Part shown: one piece after another, positions 37,801 through 44,642 of the stretch
Position numbering within the stretch: position 1 is the first letter of the stretch
Layout: each line of letters starts with the position of its first letter
NCBI GenBank assembly: GCA_020410825.1
Contig: CP084576.1
Location: forward strand, 310,001 to 374,000
Length of the DNA stretch: 64,000 nucleotides
Direction of reading: 5' to 3'
Source: Candidatus Megaera endosymbiont of Mesostigma viride
GTDB taxonomy: Bacteria > Pseudomonadota > Alphaproteobacteria > Rickettsiales > Rickettsiaceae
The notes under the pieces: model-generated
What the model was told of the DNA's origin: nothing
The model's database searches: none
The model's input: the letters and a program-made list of their open reading frames with translations, nothing else
Translations under genes and position numbers: made by a program

Positions 37801-38935
37801 CGCCACCACCGCCGCCAGTTCCACCACCGCCGCCAGTTCCACCACCGCCGTTTCCTGGGTTGCTATCGTCGTTTCCGTCATCGTCGTTACCATGGCCGTT
37901 GTCGTGGTCGTCGCCATTGTTTCCACCGCCACCGCCAGTACCTCCACCGCCGCCAGTTCCTCCACCGCCGTTTCCTGGGTTGCTATCGTCGTTTCCGTCA
38001 TCGTCGTTACCATGGCCGTTGTCGTGGTCGTCGCCATTGTTTCCACCGCCACCGCCAGTTCCTCCACCCCCACCGCCAGTGCCTCCACCCCCACCGCCAG
38101 TGCCTCCACCGCCACCGCCAGTGCCTCCGCCATCGCCGCCAGTGCCTCCGCCATCGCCGCCAGTGCCTCCGCCATCGCCGCCAGTGCCTCCGCCATCGCC
38201 GCCAGTACCTCCGCCATCGCCGCCAGTGCCTCCGCCGCCGCCGCCAGTTCCTCCACCATCGCCGCCAGTGCCTCCGCCGCCGCCGCCAGTGCCTCCGCCG
38301 CCGCCGCCAGTTCCTCCACCATCGCCGCCACCGCCAGTTTTATCACCGGGTTGCTGACTTACCAGTGGCTTAGGATCACTATCATCATTTTGTTTGTCTT
38401 GAGAACCTTCTAGATCCTTCTCAGGTGAAGGATCTTTTTGAATATCGGCGTTATTAGTTTTTAATGGTTGAAGGGGATTAATATCTTCTTCTCTATCAGC
38501 GATACTAGAAATTCTTGCTTCTCCGGTTATAGTATTTGAGTTCTGTTCAATGGATTGAGTGCCAGTTGTTTTTTTAAAGTCATTATCTGTAAGGAGATTA
38601 CCGGATTTTGATAACATATTTTTATTAAGAGAAGCCCCTGTTTTCGTAAAATTTTCAATCGATGCAAGGTCTACATCTTCTATTTTACGATTATCATCTA
38701 GTTGCAAATCGGTATTTGTAAACTTAACGATACCTGATTCTTCTTTAATATTAGTATAATGAGTACGATCTTTTGTTGAGAGTAATTCTTCGCTGTCAGA
38801 ATCTTTATCAGTGGCTTTTAATTTGTCAACATTAAGGTCTTTCTGGTCTACCTTTTGAAGTCTATCGAAACTGTCGAATTGTTCTCTTTCCCCAAGTGCT
38901 GTATCTTTAGGATTACCATCTGATTTTTCTGCCAT
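34817..38935 (-). CDS. Giant Gly/Asp/Asn/His-rich repeat protein with DUF4114-like domain
   Basis: A 1372-residue protein without a Sec signal. Four parts are visible. Residues 1-198 are acidic, polar and probably disordered. Residues about 199-1000 hold Gly/Thr-rich linkers and 17 copies of a 24-residue core that begins NNGDDHDNGHGN and continues through DDDGNDDS to NPGN. Residues about 1011-1183 form a folded beta-rich domain whose end, ISFEDLFGG then SSDGDYNDVVVNV, matches the DUF4114 pattern seen in large surface or type-I-secreted proteins. Residues 1184-1372 contain one degenerate core copy and an acidic Asn/Ser/Asp-rich tail. The Asp/His/Asn density suggests calcium or transition-metal binding. 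Type I secretion is inferred from lack of a signal and from DUF4114. Long open frames on other frames and strands here are repeat shadows. Confidence 0.8.
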   Translation of the reverse strand: MAEKSDGNPKDTALGEREQFDSFDRLQKVDQKDLNVDKLKATDKDSDSEELLSTKDRTHYTNIKEESGIVKFTNTDLQLDDNRKIEDVDLASIENFTKTGASLNKNMLSKSGNLLTDNDFKKTTGTQSIEQNSNTITGEARISSIADREEDINPLQPLKTNNADIQKDPSPEKDLEGSQDKQNDDSDPKPLVSQQPGDKTGGGGDGGGTGGGGGGTGGGGGGTGGDGGGTGGGGGGTGGDGGGTGGDGGGTGGDGGGTGGDGGGTGGDGGGTGGGGGGTGGGGGGTGGGGGGTGGGGGNNGDDHDNGHGNDDDGNDDSNPGNGGGGTGGGGGTGGGGGNNGDDHDNGHGNDDDGNDDSNPGNGGGGTGGGGGTGGGGGGTGGGGGNNGDDHDNGHGNDDDGNDDSNPGNGGGGTGGGGGGTGGGGGNNGDDHDNGHGNDDDGNDDSNPGNGGGGTGGGGGTGGGGGGTGGGGGNNGDDHDNGHGNDDDGNDDSNPGNGGGSTGGDGGGTGGGGGNNGDDHNNGHGNDDDGNDDSNPGNGGGSTGGDGGGTGGGGGNNGDDHDNGHGNDDDGNDDSNPGNGGGSTGGDGGGTGGGGGNNGDDHDNGHGNDDDGNDDSNPGNGGGSTGGDGGGTGGGGGNNGDDHDNGHGNDDDGNDDSNPGNGGGSTGGGGGTGGGGGGTGGGGGNNGDDHDNGHGNDDDGNDDSNPGNGGGGTGGGGGGTGGGGGNNGDDHDNGHGNDDDGNDDSNPGNGGGGTGGGGNNGDDHDNGHGNDDDGNDDSNPGNGGGGTGGGGGTGGGGGGTGGGGGNNGDDHDNGHGNDDDGNDDSNPGNGGGSTGGDGGGTGGGGGNNGDDHDNGHGNDDDGNDDSNPGNGGGSTGGDGGGTGGGGGNNGDDHDNGHGNDDDGNDDSNPGNGGGSTGGDGGGTGGGGGNNGDDHDNGHGNDDDGNDDSNPGNGGGSTGGDGGGTGGGGGNNGDDHDNGHGNDDDGNDDSNPGNGGGNNGGHDNPPTPPVLLSNGNYSLTPGQGFSLTIDSIDSDAGYNSSFGHYFADNNGNPISGSIDFTNVKESLGIGDSVTINYAPGDIPPGAVTVGFFIIPNGDALNPLLPEGANVTFSLNDQGQWAANYNGTPINGEGSPVYFSDPNLNPDGGISHSNNNAGQISFEDLFGGSSDGDYNDVVVNVQLTPYTGSGLDNGGNHGGGVNGDDHDNGHGNDDDHNDDSNPGNGRGTGTGDDDGDAHGNNDSNSGNSGNTKDTRSEEENNHSTFNNQDNQVGNNDANNSQDTVDTQSQQLDTNISSMDRGSWTDIVSKDSEISSQPITSNWVEQVDSNHEADIVDNNDKNKGQENNNSEDSSHETTDDTINSDDKHSSNSHHF
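35945..38340 (-). repeat. Tandem repeat array, 123-bp unit, GC-rich
   Basis: Seventeen copies of a 72-bp core separated by linkers of four sizes. The commonest full unit is 123 bp (41 codons), as seen by linker positions at 36041, 36164, 36287 and 36410. Eight 123-bp units fall in two blocks of four. The second block (37037, 37160, 37283, 37406) lies exactly 996 bp from the first, and the mixed-length units between show a similar order, so the array has a higher-order duplication. The DNA is much richer in G+C than its neighbours. Copies are nearly identical, which implies recent expansion or gene conversion. Confidence 0.95.
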
Positions 38936-38979
38936 ATATAGTAATATTATTTTGTAATTTATGCTTATTGCTACTAGGC

Positions 38980-39007
38980 TAATATATAATTAGTTAATTA
39001 TATATTA
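38980..39007. promoter_or_regulatory. 28-bp palindrome overlapping the promoter of the giant repeat gene
   Basis: Perfect 13-bp arms (38980-38992 and 38995-39007) around a GT centre. It begins 45 bases upstream of the start codon of the repeat protein. It covers the predicted -10 box and spacer, the usual place for a repressor site. AT-rich composition makes a chance origin possible. Confidence 0.45.
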
Positions 39008-39011
39008 ACAA
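38983..39011 (-). promoter_or_regulatory. Possible promoter of the giant repeat gene
   Basis: On the minus strand TTGTTA (39011-39006), 17-base spacer, TATATA (38988-38983). Four of six consensus bases in each box. The leader would be about 40 bases. Confidence 0.4.
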
Positions 39012-39080
39012 AACTTACAAGGGCCATAAAATTACTTTTTTTTAGGTAAAGAGTGTGGAATATTATGTTATTGGTAAGGG

Positions 39081-39959
39081 CTAGTTATTTTTAAAAAAAT
39101 TGTGATTGGTAAATTTTAAGATACCAAGAATCATTAGTAAATTTGCCCAAATTTGGATTATCCATATAAAATTACCGTAAGTAGGGGCTACAAGCAGAGT
39201 AATAGGTTGTAAGAGAACAAATGCTCCACTAGCAAACATTACAAGTCTGGCGCAAATTTTCATAGAAAACTTTATGGACATAAAATGTGCAAGTAAATAT
39301 ATTATTACTATAATAAAGCTTTTTTCAAAGAAAGTGTTGAGAAAAATAAGCAATCCGATAAGTGGAAATACTCCATAAATAACAACTTTTGGAGCTGCGC
39401 TGAAAAATTTTTCTAGTAAAGCTCTAGTTGTTGCTTGAGTAATAACTTGTTCTTCATTGCCAAATATTTGCTTATAATCAACCTGAAAATTATTTACATT
39501 ATTTTTTTGTGTATCACCAAAGGAGAACAAGATTTTTCTACTTGTTAGTAAAATAGGTATTTTAGCTTTATTTGAGGCCGGTATTTTGTTATCTGGATCT
39601 ATGGCGACTATGGGCCGGTTATATATATTATTTATGTATATTGGCTCAGACTGTTCAAGAGAGATTTTTGTTCCGTCATATTTTAGCTCAGGAAATTGAG
39701 ATAATATATGATCTAAGTTAACAACGGCTTGGGATATGATACCGTAGGAAAAATACTGTCTTATATTATCTATGTAATGTAGCATATATATACTACACAA
39801 TAACGAAGAAGCAAAAGAAAGAGTTAGGATATATTTTACCCCGTAACCGTTATAAGATAAAATAACCCTTTGATAAAAGCTGACGGAAGATATAGATAAC
39901 CATAATTGAAGAAATATCGTGTTAAACCAGTGAGGAACTTTCGAGAATATGGTTGTCAT
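39081..39959 (-). CDS. DUF1189-like integral membrane protein
   Basis: A 292-residue membrane protein. A hydrophobic helix lies near residues 42-62. A soluble segment of about 130 residues follows (with PELKYDGTKISLEQ and IAIDPDN-like blocks) and then four to five closely spaced helices from about residue 195 to 283. This one-helix, soluble, four-helix layout and the GTKISL...PI pattern match DUF1189 proteins, whose function is unknown. The start ATG is at 39959 and it diverges from the transketolase gene with 63 bases between them. It is downstream of the giant repeat gene by position but reads the same way, so it lies upstream in transcription. Confidence 0.6.
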   Translation of the reverse strand: MTTIFSKVPHWFNTIFLQLWLSISSVSFYQRVILSYNGYGVKYILTLSFASSLLCSIYMLHYIDNIRQYFSYGIISQAVVNLDHILSQFPELKYDGTKISLEQSEPIYINNIYNRPIVAIDPDNKIPASNKAKIPILLTSRKILFSFGDTQKNNVNNFQVDYKQIFGNEEQVITQATTRALLEKFFSAAPKVVIYGVFPLIGLLIFLNTFFEKSFIIVIIYLLAHFMSIKFSMKICARLVMFASGAFVLLQPITLLVAPTYGNFIWIIQIWANLLMILGILKFTNHNFFKNN

Positions 39960-40022
39960 ATTAAATATTTTATTTTAGAATTGCACCCGATTTAGCTTAT
40001 TCGAGGTTACGTAATTAATATA

Positions 40023-42017
40023 ATGAAGTTAGAGAAAAATCAAAAGTTACTTTTACAAGAACTTAGTAACTGTATAAGAATTCTAACAGCTGATGCTATA
40101 GAGACCGCAAAATCAGGTCATCCGGGTATGCCTCTTGGTATGGCAGATGTTATGACTGTACTTGCTTTTAAATTTTTAAAATTTAATCCAGGTCAGCCAA
40201 AGTGGTTTAATCGTGATAGGCTAGTGCTATCTGCCGGACATGGCTCAATGCTTCTATATGCTTTTTATTATCTTGCCGGATTTAAAGATTTCTCATTAAA
40301 TGAAATAAAAACCCTTCGGTCTTTTGGCTCAAAAGCTGCCGGCCACCCTGAAAGCCACTTATATGAAGCTATTGAAACTACCACCGGGCCTCTTGGTCAG
40401 GGATTTGCAACTTCTGTTGGCATGGCTATAGCGCAGAAGAAGTATCAAGCCCACCTTGGACAAAATATTTGCAATTATAAGGTATATTCTATAGTCGGAG
40501 ATGGTTGCCTAATGGAAGGCATATCCTATGAGGCGGCATCTTTAGCAGGGCATTTAAAGTTGGATAATTTGATAGTGATTTTTGATGATAATGGTATCTC
40601 TATTGACGGTAGTACAAGTCTTACGGTATCTGAAGATCATTTAGCTAAGTTTAAGGCTTTTGGATTTGAAGCTGAGTCAATAAACGGTCATGATTTTGAT
40701 CAAATAACTGAAGCTCTCAACAGGGCAAATGCATCTAACAAGCCATATTTTATTGCCTGTAAAACTATTATAGCTAAAGGAACTAATTTAAAAGCTGGAA
40801 GCGAAAAATCTCACGGTTCTCCTCTTGGTAGTAGCGAAATTGAATATTTAAAAAATAGCACTTCTTTTAATAATACACCATTCGAAATTGAAGATCGCTT
40901 GTTTAATGTTTGGCAAGAGGCAAGTAAAAGAAATGAAGAACTTTTTGATAAGTGGCAGCAAGCATTTGCCAAGTTAAGTCCTAAAGAGAAAGAATATCTG
41001 GGGGAGGGAGGCACGGTTAATTATCAATCACTTAATTTAGAAAGTTTTGGGATTAACAACCAGATGGAAGCAACTAGAGTGTCATCTGGTAAAATTCTAC
41101 AGGAACTAGTTAAGCATAATGATAAAATTATTTGTGGCTCAGCTGATCTGTCGCTTTCTAACAACGTTTTTGGAGTAAATAATAAAGCTATAAATGCCCA
41201 GGATTTTTCTGGTAACTTTATCCATTACGGCGTTCGTGAACACGCTATGGCAGCGATTATGAATGGCCTAGCCCTTTCAGGGTTGTTACCGATAGTTGGT
41301 GCTTTTTTCGTTTTTTCGGATTATATGAGGCCTGCAATTAGACTGGCGGCGATTATGAGAACTAAAGTTATATATATAATGACTCATGATTCAATAGGTG
41401 TCGGGGAAGATGGCCCGACGCACCAACCGATAGAACATCTTGCATCTTTTAGAGCTATGCCAAATATAAAAGTCTTTCGGCCTGCGGATTTTGTGGAGAC
41501 TTTTGAATGTTATATCGAAGCTTTGCATTATGATGGCCCTTCAATACTAGCGCTTTCACGGCAAAATCTAAAACAGCTGAGCTTAAGTTCCAAGCGACAA
41601 AATAACTTATGCGCACTTGGTGCATATGTTATTTCAGAAGCTAAAGATAATAAAAATATCAGTATAGTTATTTTTGCTTCTGGTTCAGAAGTATCAATTG
41701 GCCTCGAGGCTAAGGAAATATTAGAAAAATCTTATGGTAAATCAGTAAGAGTGGTATCTGTTCCATGTTTTGAAAGCTTAGACCAAAGAAGTCGAGATTA
41801 TCTAAATGAACTTATTGCTGATGCCAAGCTAAGAGTTGCTATCGAAGCTGGATCGAGCTTAGGATGGCATAAAATTATTGGTGTAGATGGAATGTTCTTT
41901 GGTATGGATCAGTTCGGCCTTTCTGCTTCCGCAGAAGTCTTATACAACCATTTTGGTTTAACTCCAGAGAAAATAGTAAAGAGCATTATCACCCACCCAT
42001 GTTTTAATGAGCTATAG
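40023..42017 (+). CDS. tkt: Transketolase
   Basis: Thiamine-diphosphate enzyme of the non-oxidative pentose phosphate pathway, moving two-carbon units between sugar phosphates. The TPP motif is GDGCLMEG (159-166) followed by NLIVIFDDN. SGHPGMPLGMADVMTVL near residue 31 and GPLGQGFATSVGMAIA are transketolase blocks. The pyrimidine domain has YGVREHAMAAIMNGLALSG, and the C-terminal domain is complete. Length 664 is full. Classical Rickettsia lack this pathway, while basal lineages are reported to keep it, so the gene informs on the host lineage. It stands alone; other pathway genes are not in this window. Confidence 0.95.
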   Translation: MKLEKNQKLLLQELSNCIRILTADAIETAKSGHPGMPLGMADVMTVLAFKFLKFNPGQPKWFNRDRLVLSAGHGSMLLYAFYYLAGFKDFSLNEIKTLRSFGSKAAGHPESHLYEAIETTTGPLGQGFATSVGMAIAQKKYQAHLGQNICNYKVYSIVGDGCLMEGISYEAASLAGHLKLDNLIVIFDDNGISIDGSTSLTVSEDHLAKFKAFGFEAESINGHDFDQITEALNRANASNKPYFIACKTIIAKGTNLKAGSEKSHGSPLGSSEIEYLKNSTSFNNTPFEIEDRLFNVWQEASKRNEELFDKWQQAFAKLSPKEKEYLGEGGTVNYQSLNLESFGINNQMEATRVSSGKILQELVKHNDKIICGSADLSLSNNVFGVNNKAINAQDFSGNFIHYGVREHAMAAIMNGLALSGLLPIVGAFFVFSDYMRPAIRLAAIMRTKVIYIMTHDSIGVGEDGPTHQPIEHLASFRAMPNIKVFRPADFVETFECYIEALHYDGPSILALSRQNLKQLSLSSKRQNNLCALGAYVISEAKDNKNISIVIFASGSEVSIGLEAKEILEKSYGKSVRVVSVPCFESLDQRSRDYLNELIADAKLRVAIEAGSSLGWHKIIGVDGMFFGMDQFGLSASAEVLYNHFGLTPEKIVKSIITHPCFNEL

Positions 42018-42471
42018 CAGGGAAAGTCTCAAATTAGGCTGGTTTCAGTTTTGGACTCTTCCTTAAAATTACTGAAGCTCTATAGTTTTTTCACTAAAAC
42101 TTATTTCTTTAAGTAATTTCACTAAAAAGTAACGTTTATAACCCCTTTATTTGCGTAATCGTATAGATTAATTATACATAGTTTATGGAATATCAGGCTA
42201 AGATTTATAAAACAATACCTGCCTAATATTGCTATTTGATTGCTCTTTTTATCCTCTATCCTTGGGAACTTAACTGGTAGGGTATTCCTTGAGTGAGGCA
42301 TTCTTTAATTAGTAATATCTATAGCTATAACACTGATATTATTAGTATAATTTTAGAGGGTTATATAAAAAATTGCTGCTCTTTTACTAGTTCCCTCTAT
42401 GTAAAACTCACTTTTTATCTCCCCAACATTGTTAGCTTTCCAGCTATATTTGGAAAATAGATAAGTTATCT
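42018..42471. other. Convergent intergenic region (454 bp) with a decayed gene tail
   Basis: Between tkt and the amidase gene. The first part (about 42059-42125) resembles the 3' end of the orphan gene that lies beyond the amidase; it is listed separately. The rest is AT-rich with an imperfect hairpin at 42310-42344 (ten pairs, one G-U) and no supported gene. Confidence 0.5.
42059..42125 (-). pseudogene. Decayed copy of the 3' end of the orphan gene at 43725-44555
   Basis: On the minus strand this segment encodes EISFSEKTIELQ then a stop, against EINFSGEIIEVQEF then a stop at the end of the intact gene. At DNA level 42059-42125 and 43721-43788 share TTCCTTAAAATT and roughly four of every five bases by eye. 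A stop codon about 12 codons upstream in the same frame (in AAATAAAGG) shows it is not coding. The two tails flank the amidase gene, pointing to an old tandem duplication or an insertion between copies. Confidence 0.55.
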
Positions 42472-43428
42472 TTACGATAATAGATCCGCTACTTCTCCCA
42501 TAGTATCTAGCGTGTTATTAGTGACCTTAACCATAAAAGGATCGTGATCATCATATGATTCATATAATCTTATATCTTCCAATGCTGCTACAACAGATTT
42601 ATTCATATAATGGTTTTTAAATGCTTTTACACAATTTTTTGTCTGCAAGTCATACATACCTTCATTTGATCTATCCTTAGCGAAAACATTGTAACCAATT
42701 TCTGCAAGAATTTCCTGTACATGTCTTACTTCGATAGGGTCAATTGAATCACTGCTTAAACCAGATATTATTGGCTGAGAATCAGGCTGATATTGTATAG
42801 TAGGGTATACGCCAAAATTATGTTGTATTTCCTCAAACTTTTCTCCGGCATGGGCTGCTAATTCCCAATCAAAGTAAGGGTTAGGATCACATTTTCTACT
42901 AGGATCCCAGTCTGCGTGTCCTAGTAGAAGTTTAGTATTTATACTAGGAAATGTTGTTACTAACTCTTCCATTAGCAAAATGTTAGAATACATTTGTTCT
43001 TTTGGGAAAACGCTATAACCGTCATTGACATTTTCAATACCAATTGACCAGCTATTTATATCATTTATGGGCACAGATCCATTTGGGTTGAATTTACTTC
43101 CGGAGGTAAAATATCCTACTCCTCCGTGGTAAGCTCTATAAGCTGGATCCACCATACACTCTATATTTCCTATTGGATCAATTACATAATGCGCAGACCC
43201 CCAATTCCACATTTCGTTCCCTTTATTTGCAGTAAATAAGTTAACTGTTCTCTCGAAATCTGCGACCGTATGATGCTGGATTATGTAAACAGGGTAACCG
43301 CCGTTTTTCCTTGCATTAAATTTACTACATACCTTGCTTTCAACTGGATCATCTTCATAACCAGATATGTGAAAATCGGAATCAAAGTCTACCCTCTCTG
43401 TTCTCATAAATTGATAAGATATTTTCAT
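42472..43428 (-). CDS. N-acetylmuramoyl-L-alanine amidase (AmpD/AmiD type) with peptidoglycan-binding domain
   Basis: Zinc amidase of the Amidase_2 family that cuts the bond between muramic acid and L-Ala. Zinc ligands are H52 in IIQHHT, H171 in LLGHADWDPSRKCDP and D181 in the same block, which closely matches AmpD. E132 in SIGIENVNDG is the likely catalytic partner. Residues about 238-290 form a PG_binding_1-like helical domain (VRHVQEILAEIGY). There is no signal peptide, so it may act on imported muropeptides from AmpG or leave by another route. The ATG at 43428 is chosen because AGAGG (43437-43433) lies four bases upstream; a longer frame to 43467 has no such site. Length 318. Confidence 0.9.
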   Translation of the reverse strand: MKISYQFMRTERVDFDSDFHISGYEDDPVESKVCSKFNARKNGGYPVYIIQHHTVADFERTVNLFTANKGNEMWNWGSAHYVIDPIGNIECMVDPAYRAYHGGVGYFTSGSKFNPNGSVPINDINSWSIGIENVNDGYSVFPKEQMYSNILLMEELVTTFPSINTKLLLGHADWDPSRKCDPNPYFDWELAAHAGEKFEEIQHNFGVYPTIQYQPDSQPIISGLSSDSIDPIEVRHVQEILAEIGYNVFAKDRSNEGMYDLQTKNCVKAFKNHYMNKSVVAALEDIRLYESYDDHDPFMVKVTNNTLDTMGEVADLLS

Positions 43429-43686
43429 AAAACCTCTTTCTAGATATATTAATATTAGTAATTCCAACTATTACTTACACCTCAGTAAATTCGAGGAATA
43501 AAAAATTGGCTCTTCTTGGAAATATGAAGCACAAAGGGTATCACAGTCAAGGATAAATTAACTGGATCTTTAATATTCACATTAATCATAATAGTTTCTA
43601 GTTTGAAAAGCTATTAAGAAATCTTCAATATTTATCTGAGAGGCACACTACAACTAGCAAAGGCTAGGTAACTTAATAGCGTCAGT

Positions 43687-43707
43687 AAGGTAAAATCTTA
43701 CCTTTTT
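43687..43707. terminator. Terminator-like hairpin after the orphan gene at 43725
   Basis: AAGGTAA (43687-43693) pairs with TTACCTT (43698-43704) around AATC, 21 bases after the stop of the minus-strand gene. On the plus strand it continues TTT. Stem of seven pairs. Confidence 0.45.
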
Positions 43708-43724
43708 AAGCTCTAGGCAATTCC

Positions 43725-44555
43725 TTAAAATTCTTGAACCTCTATAATTTCTCCGCTAAAATTTATTTCGGGAACAATTTTACTGGAAATGGTTGGGACG
43801 CTAACCATACTGCTACTGGCGCAAGAAATGACGCTTCCACAAGAAGTGGAGCTTAAGCTGCATGTAGATGATTTAATTATACTAGTCCCTTCTTCTGCTG
43901 TTTCTTCTTCTTGCTCAGTGGATGATAATTCTCTAAAGCGTTCTTTTGATTCTTCTTTTTCTTTCAAGGGGTTTTTGTCTATATCGATAACTTTAATAGA
44001 AGGCAAAGTTAAAACTTGCTTATATAATTCTCCAATTATTTTTGCATTTTCTTCTTCGCTACCAAACTTTTTTGCTCCAGGGTTACTTAATAATTCAAAT
44101 AGTGTTTTATCATGTACTGGTAGGATTACCTCATATTTATCACTTAGTTTACCTTGAAAAATCCAAGAAATAACATGGAAAGCGCAAACTATTACGATAC
44201 AAGGTGATTTTTCTTTTTCTACATAATTGAACACAGATTCATCATGTTCTTTGGGAATGATTTTTGCAAAATTGCTTAAACTTGTAGGAATTAAACTTTC
44301 TGCAGTGGTATTGGAACTTTTTACTGTAGTGATCCTATCGTCGATACCAAATATTTTTACTCCTGCCTTTTCTAACTCTAAAGTAGTTTTGGATAATTCG
44401 TCGTACAAATCATATTCACTGGTTGACTCGTCGTTTACTGCTCCTTCTGATAACACTCGTATTTTGTTATTTTCTTTATATTGTTTTAGAATATAATCTT
44501 TTATATATTCATTTTGTAGACGGTCGCTAGGTACATTGCATATTAATGTTTTCAT
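43725..44555 (-). CDS. Unrecognised protein, possibly ChaN/TraB-like fold, 276 residues
   Basis: I do not recognise this protein with confidence. It begins MKTLICNVPSDRLQNEYIKDY and has no signal peptide. The segments IRVLSEGAVND, EKAGVKIFGIDDRIT and CIVIVCAFHVISWIFQGKL resemble, in order and spacing, the Glu / Gly-Ile-Asp / Gly-x-x-His pattern of ChaN/TraB/EreA-like proteins; the resemblance is weak. Residues about 213-260 are rich in Glu then Ser/Thr/Cys (KSSTCSLSSTSCGSV), an unusual low-complexity tail. The ATG at 44555 is chosen because AAGG (44566-44563) lies seven bases upstream; it would be too close to the other ATG at 44561. A decayed second copy of its 3' end lies at 42059. Confidence 0.6.
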   Translation of the reverse strand: MKTLICNVPSDRLQNEYIKDYILKQYKENNKIRVLSEGAVNDESTSEYDLYDELSKTTLELEKAGVKIFGIDDRITTVKSSNTTAESLIPTSLSNFAKIIPKEHDESVFNYVEKEKSPCIVIVCAFHVISWIFQGKLSDKYEVILPVHDKTLFELLSNPGAKKFGSEEENAKIIGELYKQVLTLPSIKVIDIDKNPLKEKEESKERFRELSSTEQEEETAEEGTSIIKSSTCSLSSTSCGSVISCASSSMVSVPTISSKIVPEINFSGEIIEVQEF

Positions 44556-44642
44556 AACCATACCTTAAAAATTACTTATGTATTAATAAGTTTACTATTA
44601 ATTAAGTTTTTAGCGAAGTATTTTTATTTTAAGGATAGGTAG

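Noticed and set aside
35945..38340. Possible CRISPR-like repeat array
   Set aside because: Repeats are long, coding and in frame, linkers are not unique spacers, and no cas gene is nearby.
35857..38413. Three long alternative open frames over the repeat array, on both strands
   Set aside because: They are shadows of a GC-rich array with a unit length divisible by three, so stops are absent in several frames. They lack start signals and give only Ala/Val/Thr or Pro/Ser/Phe runs, while the minus frame has a folded domain and a complete N- and C-terminus.
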